This document shows positions 21,201-34,445 of a DNA stretch of 64,000 bases, piece after piece. The notes under the pieces are model-generated. The model made no database searches, had not been told where the DNA came from, and worked only from the letters and a program-made list of their open reading frames with translations. Numbering within the stretch: position 1 is the stretch's first letter; each line of letters opens with the position of its first letter. The DNA comes from Lepeophtheirus salmonis. Lineage: Eukaryota; Arthropoda; Copepoda; Siphonostomatoida; Caligidae. The stretch covers positions 7,553,907 to 7,617,906 of the forward strand of contig NC_092584.1 of assembly GCF_016086655.4 (NCBI RefSeq). Reading direction: 5' to 3'. The translations under genes and the position numbers were made by a program.

Positions 21201-23189
21201 GCATTTCAAGGCTCTTAGACATTTAGGATGATCTAGTTTTTTTTGGGGTTTATTTCATTTTTATTTATTTTTAGTATTTGACCGGAACAATTTTACCGCA
21301 TTCACAGAAACCTTGATTTATGTAGGAAAAACAAAGTGTAAAGATTTTTTCATGACACGCGGTAGGCTGGAATCACTGCGATATCGATCTTCAATTATTC
21401 ATATCATACAGGATTTACTCTTACCATCAGTGTTACACTCCGTTGCTCATGAGGTCACGCAATAGTGATTACTTTAGTCTTAGATGTTCTGTATTTAAGA
21501 AATGAATATTAATGATAACAGCCTCAAAAAAGAACACAGCCTGATCAGATTATCAATTATAAAAACTGTTCCCGTTTTATAGGACATTTTTTAACATTGA
21601 GCCGATTGATAAGTTTAATACATTCATTTTCGGTGGTTTTTATTCTTACAAACTGGCAAGAGATATTTTATAAATTACTGCACCTGCTTCTTACAATCCT
21701 TGTGCCCCCTGATGCCACAGACCTGTGCATGATCCTAGCTCTCCCACTTTGATTTAAAAATATTATCCTTACAAGTAAATAGGCAACAAATAAACACAAA
21801 AAAGGGATCGCAATATTTTTTTTCTAAAAAAAATATCAAAAAAGAAAAGAAAAAATAGTGCCCGCACTAGTGGTTACTTTATACTAAGAAGTTATCTCTT
21901 CAATAATAGAAGAATAATTAAATCACCTTTGGAAAAGTAAATTATTGCATACGTTCTAGTTCCGAGATGTATAAAACCTTTTAATGTATTGGTCAGTATT
22001 ACCGCTTGAAATATTTAAAGAGGTCACATAATCTAGTAAATTAAATTTCATAAAACATTGTCTCATAAAACTAAACTATTAGATACATATTTATTTCAAA
22101 TTTAGCCCAAATATTAAAAAAAAAAAGGACAAATCTAATTTTTCAAGGCCAATCTGACAATCCTATTCAGGGCCGTCCACAGGATTATAGATACATATAT
22201 ATTGGGTTTTTTAAATTTTTTTAAAATAAAAACTTTTGTTTTACTTTTTTTTTTTTTTTTCAAAAGAAATCCTTTCAAGATTTTTTCTTCATTTTTGTCA
22301 TAAGTTTTTCTTTTTTCCACAGCAGGAAAAATTCCTTTATTTGTGGAAGATTATTTATTACGTAGTATGTGTCTTCCACACGTTTTGAGGATATTGTGAC
22401 AAAATTGCATAAAAATACTACTTGAAGTGAGAATGAGTAGTGTGCCTTCTTAAACATTAATCGGAATGCAATGTAGCCCACTGGCCACGGGTTGGATATC
22501 CTTGTTCTATTTTATACAGCCCAACATCTTGAAAACGAATAAATTAAACGCGAAAAATTGTTTTATCCGTCATGATTATTTGATGATATATTCATATACC
22601 CTTATAATGAATAATTAATTATGATATTGTTAATTTCTTTTTTCCATTTTTGTCTCTCTCTTTTTTTTTCTGTGAAGGAGATGAAATGTACTTTTTACGT
22701 TCTGTATATAGATGGAAAGTCTCTATGTATGTATGTAGTGAGCATTAGTTTTTTACGGAGTCTTAATTAGATTACACTCTAACATACAACATATCTCCAA
22801 GTATATTCCAACAGTGTGTTGTAAAATATACTACGTAATTTTACATTAATTAGAACCTTTTTCCATCATTAGATTATGAGTATATATTTTTTGATAGAAC
22901 TTATAGAATGTACTTAATATTAGTGGTGTGGTTCTTGAGATTGCTTTGGGTCTCGAGACAAGGTATATCAGTCATCCTTTTTTTTTTATCAAGCCAAGAA
23001 GACTTAACATAAGGAAGATAAGCTTTATGTATCTTCAGTCCTGTGTTGAGTATCCGATGGCGTGCAATATGTTATGCTGTCGTTCTCTTATACTAAATAC
23101 GTCAGAAATTGGGCATGCTTTTCAATCTTCAAAAGAACAGTGTCTGATATATCTTGAGTCTCATTAAAAGTGATGCTAATATCGTTTAT
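21201..23189. other. AT-rich intergenic, no gene recognised
   Basis: Only short AT-rich frames. There is a T tract at 22241-22260 and a GGGCCGTCCACAGGATTATA block at 22171-22190. Nothing is callable as a gene. Confidence 0.4.
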
Positions 23190-23640
23190 TTTGGGCATGT
23201 TAAAAAAAGAAACTGAAAATCAACACAATACCCCAGACAATTTGGCGAATGTTTTGGAGTAGAGCCGCTTAGCTGTCATGTCGTTTCATTATATCAGCTA
23301 CAAGCAGCTGTGAGGAGGAGGGAGGGCAGAAGGAAATAAACAAGGACGTACCCAAGAATTACTCCAAAATCGATCCTCCATTCTACACTGAGTCAAACAA
23401 AGACTTACAATTTGAACTCCTCAACAAATCTTGAAAGGTTACTCTCTGTCTTTTATGGACTCACGCAGATGTTTTAACCGGTTGTGTATGCATCAATGAT
23501 GTGTTGTATGTTGTAGGAAAGGAAGTTCCCTTCTCAGCAACAGCAACACAACAGCTATTGACAACAGCAAAGAAAAATATAATTTACTTTCAGTTTACCA
23601 ACCGAATCTTAACATTACTGGGCATACGAGTACATGCATG
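23190..23640 (+). repeat. Dispersed repeat R1, copy 1
   Basis: Starts near GGGCATGTTAAAAAAAGAAA and shares, in order, GAAAATCAACA, ACAATTTG-GAATGTTTTG, TCATGTCGTTTCATT, CAGCTACAAGCAGCTGTGA, AATTCTACTCT-like, GACTTACAATT and TTACTCTCTGTC with copies at 32.6, 40.8 and 49.1 kb. It is the most diverged of the four at its 3' part. Non-coding. Confidence 0.65.
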
Positions 23641-24409
23641 AACCCACATAACCTGTGGAATTGACCTTATTTAGGGAGCTGCTCCTTTGTTGTCTGAATG
23701 TGTTGCTGTTAGGGAGGGGATTCTACGCGGGAAAATCAGTTTTCCATTATAGTTTTCCTCCTCGTTTTTACATTAATAAAAACTTTCAATTGACTTATTG
23801 TGGAATATTTTTTCGCTTTTTTGTACATAGCATGTTTTCTCATTTCTGCTTTGTCTTTGAGGTGGATCTTGGTAAATATGAGTGTCCTGTTAGTAAATAA
23901 TATTTACTATGAAATTTTGTTTCATTTGAAAAAGGAAATAATATATTTTAAGCCCCTACTAGTCATTACGAAATGTAATACATATGACTACATTATTATT
24001 TCTTAGATCAAAAATATGAATATGATATATTTTGAAGCAGCCATTCATTACTTTTTACTCGCTAGATGGCTCTTAAGTTGAATTATTTTCACTATAACTA
24101 GCTCTTTTTTTTTTGCAAAATAACACAAGTTTAATTCTATTTATTCAAATGGTATCAACTCACGAAATATTTAAATTGTACCTCATCCTAATATAAGGAG
24201 TTGTCCTAATTCCCTTATTGGAACATCCTATTAGATTGACGGATGCAAGAGCTGATGTTAGTACAAACACCCAGGAGTGTTTGTTTTTTAATTCAAATAT
24301 TAAATGAAACGTATACCAGGAAATAATACCATGTGGGATTTTATGTAGGCCAAACACCTACAGAAATCCCGGAAAAACGGGATCGCAATAGAGAAAACTT
24401 AGTAGGGGT
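23641..24409. other. AT-rich intergenic, no feature
   Basis: Frames at 23655-23900 and 23800-24006 are Phe/Tyr/Ile-rich by composition, with no domain. Confidence 0.4.
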
Positions 24410-25275
24410 TGGTCCATTAAAATCTAAGCACTATCTCATTCAATAATATATGAAGGTTGTGTGATTGAAATGATTTATTATTTCAATATATTAAAGCATA
24501 CACAATTAGTTACAATACAAACCAAACCTGAGCTCTATAGCCTACATATAAGTCGAGGAAATTACCCTTGAACATTCGCGCACTAAAAACAGTTGTGTGT
24601 CTATAGAACCACCATCTACGGGATCAGCAAGTCCGAAACGTTGGAGAGGAGGAAGAGCTCTGTCAAAAAGGATAAACTGGACCCGGAGGGAGGTAAAGAA
24701 AACAGCTCAGAACAATTCTCTCCAGCCCATGAGGGCTTATGCAAGATACCTCGTGGTTTCATAACAAACTCTCCAGAGAGCAATCAAAAAAGTGAGTGGA
24801 AAGAGCCTTGTGAAGGTTAAAATACCTTTTTAGGACACCAGCAATGAAAGAAACCTATCTCCACCGTGATAAGACTCTTCTAAATAAGTTTAGAATGAGT
24901 CTTTAGAGCCTTATGATTATTTTTACTTTTTTGACACTTTTGGCACCCCTACAGCCCTGATGCCAACCCCCCTTGACAACACCTTTTGGATGAATACCCA
25001 GTGGAAGGCCTGCAGTGTCCGTCATTAAAACACCGATGCCCTCAAATGTACTAACAGCCAGAACGTAGACGCCAAGGCAGATAACTACATCCGCAGCTAG
25101 TGCGGGCCTTCCGCTTGGAAACCATCATTGCCACTAAAGACAGCAGGATTAATGATCAAGCGAGCTCAGACACACATCTATTTAAAGTATGGATTTTGTT
25201 ACAATTCCAATGTCAATTAATAAGTTATATTAAATTGAAATTTAAAATTGAAGGTGTTTCAATTTGAATGGACCA
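24410..25275 (+). mobile_element. mariner family A, copy 3 (both TIRs)
   Basis: The left TIR GGTCCATTAAAATCTAAGCA (24411) is mirrored by the right TIR GTGTTTCAATTTGAATGGACC (ending 25273). The 865-bp interior retains traces of an N-terminal HTH (RTTIYGISKSETLER, KKDKLDPEG at 24593-24820). The C-terminal catalytic region reads WHPYSPDANP and a shifted DNTFWMNTQWKACSVRH at 24940-25030, followed by NVDAKADNYIRS. Several frameshifts and an internal deletion are present. It is the most complete family A member here. Confidence 0.8.
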
Positions 25276-26679
25276 CTCTCGGTTGATGCATATCAAAGTG
25301 AATTTGTGGAAAGAGGAATTATTCAAAAAATTAATCAATCTGATATATTTTTTTAGTACATTTACATACAAATTATAATTGATTTACTTATAGATAAGAC
25401 GTCTGCTCTACATATATTACGCTTTAATGATGAGGTAAAGTTGAAGCTAGGTATTTTAAGAGCATGATATATTATACAAAGCAGCTAGGAACATGTATAT
25501 GTGTACTGATTATCAATGTCTGTCGCGTGATAAATAAATAAAAAAAGGTTGTAGTATAGAAACTTGGCAGCCAAAAGGATTTCTTAGACCAAATATGTCC
25601 TTAAATGAGGGGAGGAGGTAAGTATTTGACATACAAAACGATAAAAGCATGAATTAATGACACATGTATCCAATCCTTTTAGGTAAGTATAAGCAATCTT
25701 CTTCTTTTCTAATATTTATTATTTGTGGCCTATAGCATAAATATGGATTGAATTGACTTGGGTCAATAGAAAATTACATATATACATATAACGAATTGTT
25801 CAAATCAAAGGGATTGTAGGGAGAGAGACCGCACTGTCTGAGTTGGAGGGGCTGGAATCCCTCCCCCATATGAAAGAATTTTAACTTTTTACTCCAATTT
25901 TTTTCGCCATTCTGGAAAAATTATGCAGCAGAGTAAAAAATGCTTTATTTAAAATTTTTTCCAAAAATTATACATTTTAGTTGCATTTAATAGTATCATC
26001 TATAATTATTTTGTTGAATAGAATTTGAAATAAAAGTTGTCAAATATCTAATACATATTGAAAAAATGAATAATAAACATAGATTTTTTGAGATACAAAA
26101 ACACTTTTTTTACACCCATACACACATTTTTTACTTCATAATTTCCATAATTTTTTCGGTATATGGGATGAGCTAGAACATTTTTATTAATTAGAATTAT
26201 GTTAGTATGATCCTTAAGGTTTCATAATAATTAAGATTCATAAAAAATTGAATTTTTTGGAAAAATATATATTTTTTTAGATTTATTAAACAATAATCTT
26301 TTGAAAAACTTTACTAATGATATTAATAGAAACAATTTCTATCATTGAGTCACCATTCAGATACATCACAAGCCATACAGACAACAAAAGTTTTATATAT
26401 CTTCTTTTGTACAATACACACATTTCGTCCAAATTTATTTTAAAATTTATTAAAGGCGATCATTAATTTGGAAATATATTAAATTGGCTTTGTCTTCAAT
26501 TAATTTAAATAATCGTATTTATATATCTTCAGCTCAACAAAGGATATTACACCGAAGAAAACTAAAGTATACCTGTTGATAAATTGACAAAAAAAGTAAA
26601 ATCCCATCCTACCCAGAGAATTCAAAGCTGAATAAGTTTTGATGTATACAAATATTAGAACTAAACAACATTATTTATT
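25276..26679. other. AT-rich intergenic, no gene recognised
   Basis: GTTGGAGGGGCTGGAATCCC at 25841-25860 is an inverted relative of the CTACAGCCCCTCCAGCC block. The rest (25900-26600) is very AT-rich with no frame of note. Confidence 0.4.
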
Positions 26680-27600
26680 TTCTATGCAAGAAATGTTTCT
26701 CTTTAAAAAGAGCTTCAGAGATCTCAAGGATCTATGGGGATGTTCGTTTACCTCCCTTCTCAGCTCTCACCACAACCATAAATAACAAGGGTTCAGGTAA
26801 AAGCTGTTGGAAGGACACTCATTAGTTATGATAACGACGTGGAACTGACTGCCGAAGTAATTCATGACTGTTTTAGCGACATGACCTAGTTTTGAGTCTT
26901 GAATCAACATGAACGTTGTATCTGTAAGGTATGTAGCTTCCATCCTTGGCAAAACAAAATTCATTAAAAAGCTTATGTACGCTGAAGAAGTCAAATTGAG
27001 ACCTGAAATGTGATCCCTCATGACATTCCTGTCGCTGGAGACCTTGCCAAACATCATTATCTTAGACGAGAAATTGGTCCTCATCACTGTAGGAACATTA
27101 CCCCTTCCCTCTGCTAGCCAGCAGTTATTCTGTGGGTTGTAAACATCGTCCAAGGTAAAGTTTGACTCATATTAAATTATAGCTTCATTATGCTTGGATT
27201 TGATTTACAAACTTGGCGGAGTTTCTTGCCTCTTTACAACCTGGTGTCCTTCATCTTCGTGGTAGGAAAGTGACGCCTGATGTAGTACTTCAACTCAAGA
27301 TCGTCTTTAATGGCCCTGGTAACCTTCTTCTTATTGAGATACCTCCTCTGAGTGTGAGCAGCCATTGGGATGCCAGGATTGGCTTTGATGGACCTCTTGA
27401 TCCCGGTTTGGAAGTGGTCAGTCCGCTGTTTGGCTTTGTGTGACCCACGTGAGGAATGGAAAAGCCCGTATCCACCTTCGTTCGCTTGCAGACGTACTAG
27501 ACGATGCTCTTGGCATACTTTCTGACTTTTATTATTACCTTAGCATCGTTGCCGCCCTCCAAAAATTCAGGAATATCTTTATGTTCATCCTCTTAGTTTT
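26680..27600 (-). pseudogene. mariner transposase, near full length, third Asp lost
   Basis: Minus strand from about 27600. The N-terminal region (27560-27200) gives NPGIPMAAHTQRRYLNKKK, RAIKDDLELKYYIR and FPTTKMKDTRL, the second helix-turn-helix and linker of mariner transposases. The catalytic part (27153-26767) gives FTLDDVYNPQNNCW (first aspartate), MRTNFSSKIMMFGKVSSD and MLIQDSKLGHVAK (second aspartate). It then has LNPCYLWLW where NPxDYxxW is expected, so the third aspartate position appears to be tyrosine. The frame resumes as ELRREVNEHPHRSLRSLK to 26680. Spacing from the second Asp to that position is 37, so the source was DD37D-like. TIRs were not securely found; CCGGATACTTCTAAACACCC at 27710 may be one end. 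Confidence 0.82.
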
Positions 27601-28429
27601 TTAGTGTAAAACTGAACAGATAAAGTATAAAAACAAGATTTGATATATATATATATAGATAGTTCTTTAAAGTAAAGTTAAAGCTCATATAATAAAAAAT
27701 AGAAAAATAACCGGATACTTCTAAACACCCCTGTATATTTGATTAACATATGATTTCCTTCAAAAATAAGTAAAAAGTATCAAGGGTTAAAGTTGTATTT
27801 TTTTTCAAATGTGGAAAATGATGATATTCAGTATGTGACAATATATTACGAACTAACTTTTGATGAATCACTATAAAATATAGTTTGACACCTTGGATAT
27901 CAAACTAAAAGAAGATTTTGTTTAAATGCAAGCAAAGTAATCAGGTTTTAATTTATGGGAAGTCGTTTCCTCTTGGTTACGAATGATGCCAAATTGTATC
28001 AATCCACTTCAAAGATAACATATTGATGCACAAAATCAAATTTTACCAATAAAAAATATAGTATTTTTACATTTTAGCCTCAGGACATTTTGACCGATCA
28101 TGTATTAATGATTTGTAACTTTGTATATGGTTATATCTACACCATACATATATTATCTGACATTGAATTATTAAAACTATGGTAATGAAGAAAATAAGGC
28201 TAATAGCCTATATATTCTTTGTTTCTTTTTCTTAAGAAAATGAGGTGAATACGTAAAATTAGAAACGAGTCATTTGTTCATATATAATATGTCACTGACT
28301 GCCTCATGATTTAGAACTTATTATTGCCATTAATCAATGTATAGGGTGGGGATTTTAAATCCTGGAAATTTAAGGATAATGTACAATAATATATATATCA
28401 CAAAAAAAATTCTGCAATTCACAAATCGT
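27601..28429. other. AT-rich intergenic; possible mariner end at 27710-27735
   Basis: ACCGGATACTTCTAAACACCCCTGTA at 27710-27735 reads, inverted, as TACAGGGGTGTTTAGAAG, a mariner-like terminus that could belong to the element at 26680-27600. The rest is featureless. Confidence 0.4.
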
Positions 28430-28860
28430 CTGCTCTTACATGGTGGGATCTATGTTGAAGTCAAACACTCAATCCAATACCCTCCAGCTTCAACTACACC
28501 CTAAGCATGAACCTAACACAGGGCTTGATGAAGAACTCATTGTCCATGTTGGCCCCTGCCTTGAGAATGGAAGCTCTCAAGAAGTCTACAGTGCAGTGTA
28601 CATGTTTAATAAACACAACCTCCAAGACGCCTTGCAGGAAGTGGTCTAAGAGTTTCATATATGGGTATCTAGGAGGCCAACTATCCTTTGCCAAAAACAA
28701 TAATGAAGTCTATACTGTGGTTTTTGCTATCAAAACGATGGTGGGTCTTCCTTAATGTGTTCCGGAAAGATCAGCCTCCTTGAAAGCCTTGGCAATATCG
28801 TAAGCCGTTGATTTTTGCAACTTCGGTAACGCAATAATCTCAGGTAGCTTGGTTTTTTTT
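28430..28860 (-). pseudogene. mariner transposase C-terminal fragment
   Basis: Minus frame 28700-28494: FLAKDSWPPRYPYMKLLDHF (degraded WPPxSPDxNPLDYF), then VLEVVFIKHVHCTVDFLRAS and AGANMDNEFFIKPCVRFMLR, which corresponds to the MDNEFI-K-CxRFRxR tail of DD37D mariners. The third catalytic aspartate survives (LLDHF). The N-terminal portion at 28700-28860 is not readable. Confidence 0.75.
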
Positions 28861-29100
28861 CTTCAAAAAATCCAAATTATTCGGGAAAAAATTTCAAATA
28901 TTATTTTTTTGGGAGAAAAATTTCAAAAATCCATAGTTATTGAGCGAAAATTTAATTTTTTGGAATTTTTCTTTGAAAAATTAAATTAAATTTCAAATGT
29001 TAAATTTTCTCGTAAAAATAAATATTCCTTTATTCGGGAGGGGGCATACAGTGTTTTAAATTATAGGGTGGGGCGAGAAAAGTAAAACATTTATCTTTAA
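28861..29100 (-). repeat. AT-rich minisatellite-like repeat (copy 2, inverted)
   Basis: CAAAAATCCATAGTTATTGAG is the reverse complement of the CTATGGATTTTTG landmark, within A/T-homopolymer units as at 1871-2270. Followed by the GC-richer GGGAGGGGGCATACAG at 29037. Confidence 0.55.
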
Positions 29101-32100
29101 GGGCCACCCTAATTGTCTACACAATATGATATAATTCTTAGAATCTGTTCTAATATATGCATACTAATTATTAGTGTACGTCATAAATAATTGAATATTT
29201 GCTATTTGTAAAATACATATATTTAAGAAAACAAACTTTGAACATTACTTGAAATAAAGTTTGAGGATTAGAGCTTTTGAATTTGCCAAATGGTCTATTT
29301 TATTGAATTATTTCATGAAGAAAATGGTTGAAATCTTTTCTTACTCAGTACTCAGCGGTTGCATAACAAAGGGTATGCCAGTAGTGTCGTAAACATTGGG
29401 ACCAAGGGGCCATTCTCTTCCTACTTTTTAGAATTTTTTTTAATCATTTTTCATCATGACAATGTAAGTGGTCACGAAAGGCTAAAAAAAGAGCCACGTG
29501 AAAGATAAGGTCTACGCCTGATATGTTGTCATTATTTTTAATTCCCGAGGATTTAACTTCCTTTCCTTCTACATTCGATTATATTCAAAACCTGATTGAA
29601 TATATAAGACCAAAGGTGAGCTATTGGTGTAAGTCCAAGTGTCGGACTCAGAGTAGAATTGAGGTGTAGTAATTCTTGATAATATCTTTTTTATTTCCTT
29701 GCCCCATCCCGCCCCCCACACACCCATTGTCGCAGATGATTGTGGTAGGTCAAATGCAACGTCTGGAAAGTACTTAGATCTAAGTTGCTCTCCTATACAA
29801 AACATTCTTCTAATTTCCAGGGTTACCAAATTGATTTTCTGTTTTTTTTATTAATATGTCCAAATACAGACGATTTTCTTCATTAGGAATAATTCATAAG
29901 GAGATTCAGAAATATTCACATCCCTAGACGTGGAACATCACTCAACACCAACAGTTTGAATAAATCGATAGATAACAGTTAAACCTTAGCTAAACTTATC
30001 GAAACACTAAACTTGAACCCGGTACAATTTAAGACTACTTCAAATCAGATAAAATTAATTATTCAGAAACATTTCATAAGGTTTTATAATTTCGAAGAAA
30101 TAAGAGATTTATCATTATTGTTTAATAATGGATAATGTTACATAATATTTTTATAACACAAAATTACAGAATCTTATGATATTGTATTAATTACATGACT
30201 TCTTAATCATATCTTGAAAATTTTACACAATTTTATTGACTCTGTATGTGTACATACGCCAATCAGATAAGTTTATTATGCTATATCTATGCCATACAGT
30301 TATCTATAATATATCGCACAACCTTTCCTTGAAAAAGAAAGAAAAAAAAAAAGAGGATCCATCATTTTTATCAACTATGAAAATGTTATTCCTGAATTGA
30401 TGGGAATTGTTCAGAGCAAATCCTTTTTCGAATTCAAACAATCAACGTGTAAAACATTGGTAAGGAAAAAAGATGTAAACCAATCGACAGGGACAAGAAA
30501 ACAAATAGCAAATCTTTGTTATCTACTGTTATTTCGAGGGACGGTTCAGGTAGTGTATTTAAAAGATATTTAACCGGCTGTTCCAACAAAAATCATCTCG
30601 TTCAATAAGTAGTATTAAAACTCAGTTAGAGATTATCCTTTTCGAAAAAAAGTCATTAAAAATTAATTATGGCTAAAATCAATTAATCAATTAAAAAAAG
30701 GATATTTTTAAACGTACTATCTTTTTTTTTTTCAAATTTGAGTCATAATCTAAAATTAGTTAAAAAATAAAAAATCTAAAATATCAGTCTTTTTTGTCAT
30801 CCAGCTCAGGATTTAGAGGCTTCCAATAGCTGTATTTTGAATGTTTTAAAGATATTCATTTATTTACTTTTAAAGATAGGTAAAGTAGGTAATTGTTTTA
30901 TTCTTTTGCTGCATTTTGAGTTTTTACTCAAAAGGCCAATGTTATGACCTACAAAAATAACACACGCCTATTTTCAATTTCACTCAAATTAAAATTTGTT
31001 AATTTGTAATATATTATAAATTTATACAATAAGTTTTTAAAGATGCACAGGATTCCACTTAAATACTACAGATTAAAATCTGTGCGTGGGTGAGCAAATT
31101 TCTGAATATATCATTAGTTTACATATATTCCTAAATTTGCTTTTGGCTTATACAATAAAATACAACAAGGATTTAATAATAAGGTAGGTGACATCGAAGC
31201 CACAACTATAGAAGACACTAAATACTAAACTGGAGGACGAAAAAAGGCTGAAATTTATGATTTTTGGGTTAGTAACTAATATTAAAATATGTGCCAAATT
31301 TGAAAAAAATGGAAGTTGTTGCTATTTTTTAGTCATTGATTTGTCTTGTAATGGACCTTACCTGGAAAAAAAAAGTTGTAAGATTATATTAATTACATGA
31401 TGTAAATTTTGTATCGTTTTTTTTTTAAAAACTATTCTATCCAATTTGCTCTCGTAAATATCCATTAAAATGCCTAAAAATACTTTTACGAATAGAAGAC
31501 ATAGATAGAGACAAAATAATGCCTTATTTCAGAATAATCGTAAAAAAAACATGTATTTGAGGTTTTAACAAGATATACTTTGTTTATTTTTAGAGACAAA
31601 ACATTACATTTCTCATTTTGACCATTTTTTAATAAGAAATATACATTATTTTATTAATATTTTGGAAATTAAATTAGTACTTAATACTTATCAGTTTTTG
31701 ATGAAGTTGTATGTACGTCACAGAATAATAAGTACAATATTATAGTTTGGTAGCTAATGCCTTGCGCCTTAGTGTCCACATTGATAACAAGGAAAATAAT
31801 GGAAGAAATCATAAGGATAAACAATTTAAATTTGCTAAACCTCAAATAAAAATTGTTCAATATACAAGGAAATCCTAAATAAGGTATTATCAACTCTAAA
31901 TATTCTAGCTTCACGTATAATTTGAATCTGAAGTCCTAACTTAATGAGATTTTTGAGATTTTCCGAGTCTTCACATTGTGTCAGTAACTAGTTTTGAGTT
32001 GTATGGATAGGGAAAAAAAAAAATTGAAAAATAGGATAGAACAACAATTCACTCTTTAACTTTTAATATTTATGTAAATTAGGGGTTGCTTAAAATGGTC

Positions 32101-32589
32101 TATAAATATAATTTGTAAAATAAATTCCAGTCCAAACTTCTATGTTTAGCAATCTTTTCCTTGTCAGTTTCAATAAGTGTGGTAATAATATTTAATGACT
32201 TGATAAGGGTGTAGAACGATATAAATTCAATATTTGATTAGTACATGCAAATATTCTTGCAATTATCAAACTACAAGGATGTGTAGATAATTTATTAGTG
32301 TATATATATATATGGTATATAAGTTGAAACTTTTATATGCAAATTGTATAAGTTTAAATCAAAAGATGAGATGACTACTTTTAAATGAAGAAGTAAAAAT
32401 ACTTGCGATTAGGATAATGCAAAAATTGTATATTCATTGGATGGTCGATATATATTAACAGAAGACCTTGTTAGATTTCATTTATTATTAACAGCCATAT
32501 ATAATTATTTCTATAAATATATTTATTTTATATATATATACTAGCAGAGAGTGCCCGCGTTGTAAGGGATGAATAGAGGGGAACTGTCA
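29101..32589. other. AT-rich intergenic, no gene recognised
   Basis: About 3.5 kb without a recognisable element. A minus frame at 29569-29829 (86 codons) has a more balanced composition than its neighbours but no domain I recognise. TA microsatellite at about 32301-32312. Confidence 0.4.
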
Positions 32590-32990
32590 TAAAAATCTGT
32601 AGAATGGGCATGTTAAAAACTCTCCGAAAATCAACATGGTACCCTGACAATTTGAAAAGTGTATTGGAGGACAGAAACAATAATACTCATGAAATTTCAG
32701 TACATCAGCCACAATCAGCTCTGACAAGGATCAAAACAAGGACATTTCTACTCTGAGTCCAACAAGGACTTATAGTTATCATTCAGCAAAAAATCCTCAG
32801 AGTCTTTTATGAGCACACTCGAATGTTTAATCAGGTTTTGTATATAATTGAATCCATTTAGGAAAGGATGTTTACTACTCAGGAATTAAATAATAATGAC
32901 AACTGCTAAGGAAAATAAAATTCACTTTGCACATAACCAATTAAAAAAAAAAAAAAAAAACCGGGCAGACAAAAAATACACCGGATTATC
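32590..32990 (+). repeat. Dispersed repeat R1, copy 2
   Basis: GGGCATGTTAAAAACTCTCC ... GAAAATCAACATGGTACCCT ... AATTTGAAAAGTGT ... CACAATCAGCTCTGACAAGG ... TTCTACTCTGAGTCCAACAA ... GGACTTATAGTTAT ... AATCAGGTTTTGTATATAAT ... GAATTAAATAATAATGACAA. All blocks are collinear with the other copies. An A18 tract and CCGGGCAGAC follow near 32943-32970. Confidence 0.7.
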
Positions 32991-33719
32991 ATCACTGGAG
33001 GGGAATATTATCAAAGAATGAAGACAGAACAAAAGAGACAGAGAGAAAGATGTAGAAAGACACTAAAAGAGAAGAGGATTAGAGAGGATTGAAACAGTTA
33101 AAAACAGCCCTTGAATAACCTTGGGGGCCCTACAAAATATCATGAGAGCATGCTTATTATTTTATACGTTATTAAAATCATATTTTAGTCTGTTTCCAGT
33201 TTCATGTGTGACATTAACAAAAACCAATGTATAAATTTTCAATAAGATATGAAAAAAAAATAAAGGTTTTTCTTTTCAAAGGGCTTAGCGACGCCGCTGT
33301 AAATTAATCATGCACTTTTTGAACTATTTGATGTGTAAAATTTACTAATTTATTATAAATATGTTGAACGTTTTCATGTCCAAATACCAATATTTATAAT
33401 TAAAATATTTAACTTTCAATATTTAGTTGATTATATTTTCTTAAATAAATAAGCTAGGAGATTTTCCTTTAGCTAAAATCATTGGTGTAATCTATTTACT
33501 TGATTGTGAGGGTTTTAATTATGTATACCTGTTATAAATAGCAAATGGATAAAATGACTTTTTAGCCGGCAGAATCGGATGTTCTTTCTGGAATCAGAAT
33601 TGGCATCGGCTAAATAATGTTTATGTTGCTACTTCGATTCTTCTTTATTACTTTTCTAAGTCATTGAAAAAAATAGCTTCCCCCACAAAATAAGAAATTT
33701 TTGCTTTAGACAAATATTT
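32991..33719. other. Intergenic, no gene recognised
   Basis: Purine-rich stretch at 33015-33100 (AAAGAGACAGAGAGAAAGA). GCCGGCAGAATCGGATGTTC at 33566 resembles the 'gaatcggga' ends seen near 15420 and 35420. Nothing coding. Confidence 0.4.
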
Positions 33720-34020
33720 GAATGATTTTTTTCAAAAAGATTTTTATAAAATTAAATTTTGAAATTTTTTTTTAAAACTTCTTTTTGAGAACTAATGAAA
33801 TTTTATTATATTTTTTCCAAAAAGTTAATTTTTTCTAAACAACTGTAGATTTTAAAATTTTATTACAAAACAATTTGTTCATTCAAAAAATTTTTGTTCA
33901 TAGTTGTGGATTTAAAAAAAAATCTACATATCAAATTTAATATTTGAAATTTTATTTTGAATTTTTTTCCAAAAATTTTATTTTTCAAATTTCTTTAAAA
34001 AAAAAAATTAAAAATTGCGC
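33720..34020 (+). repeat. AT-rich minisatellite-like repeat (copy 3)
   Basis: Units with AACAACTGTAGATTTT (33838) and CATAGTTGTGGATTT (33899) between opposed T and A runs, the same family as 1871-2270. Confidence 0.6.
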
Positions 34021-34445
34021 TTTGGTTGTGTAGCGAAACTTTTTAGATAAATATAACATCAAATGGTACTACAAGTTTTCGGTGCCACACTATGCAGAAA
34101 TCTTGGTTCTTATTGGCTTTCATTGACATCTGGATTTAGTAGGTAGTCCGGATGGAGGTAATAACAGTCTCTGGAGTCTTCTTGCACTGATATCGACGCG
34201 GAAAAGATGACACACGCCTAGTCTTTTTTGTTGTTGCTCCCACCTTTTTAAACCTTGGAGATATGGGATAAAAATAAATTTATTTATGTTTATTTCAGCT
34301 ACTGTTTGATTGTGTAGCGAGACATCGTGGATGAATATATCATCAAATGGTACTACAAGTTTGTGGTGCACCACTCTGTACAGATATATTATGATATACA
34401 AAAACACGGCAAACAAAAGAATAGTTTTAAAAAGTAAAATCATTA
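34021..34445 (-). mobile_element. mariner-like fragment (family E) between direct repeats
   Basis: Two direct repeats of about 83 bp, 284 bp apart (34021-34103 and 34305-34387), share TTG-TTGTGTAGCGA, ATCAAATGGTACTACAAGTT and GTGC-CACTCT. Between them, minus-strand sequence (KRWEQQQKRLG..., SARRLQRLLLPPSGLPT) is homologous to 52870-52990 (SGARRLHRLLISPSGQP), the N-terminal part of another mariner-like fragment. I infer a family E remnant. Confidence 0.5.

Noticed and set aside
27213..27475. Frames of 76 (plus) and 61 (minus) codons
   Set aside because: Other-frame shadows of the mariner N-terminal region; the informative reading is a different minus frame (KSNPG..., RAIKDDLELKYYIR).
28440..28755. 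Plus-strand frames of 69 and 82 codons
   Set aside because: Antisense to the mariner C-terminal fragment on the minus strand.
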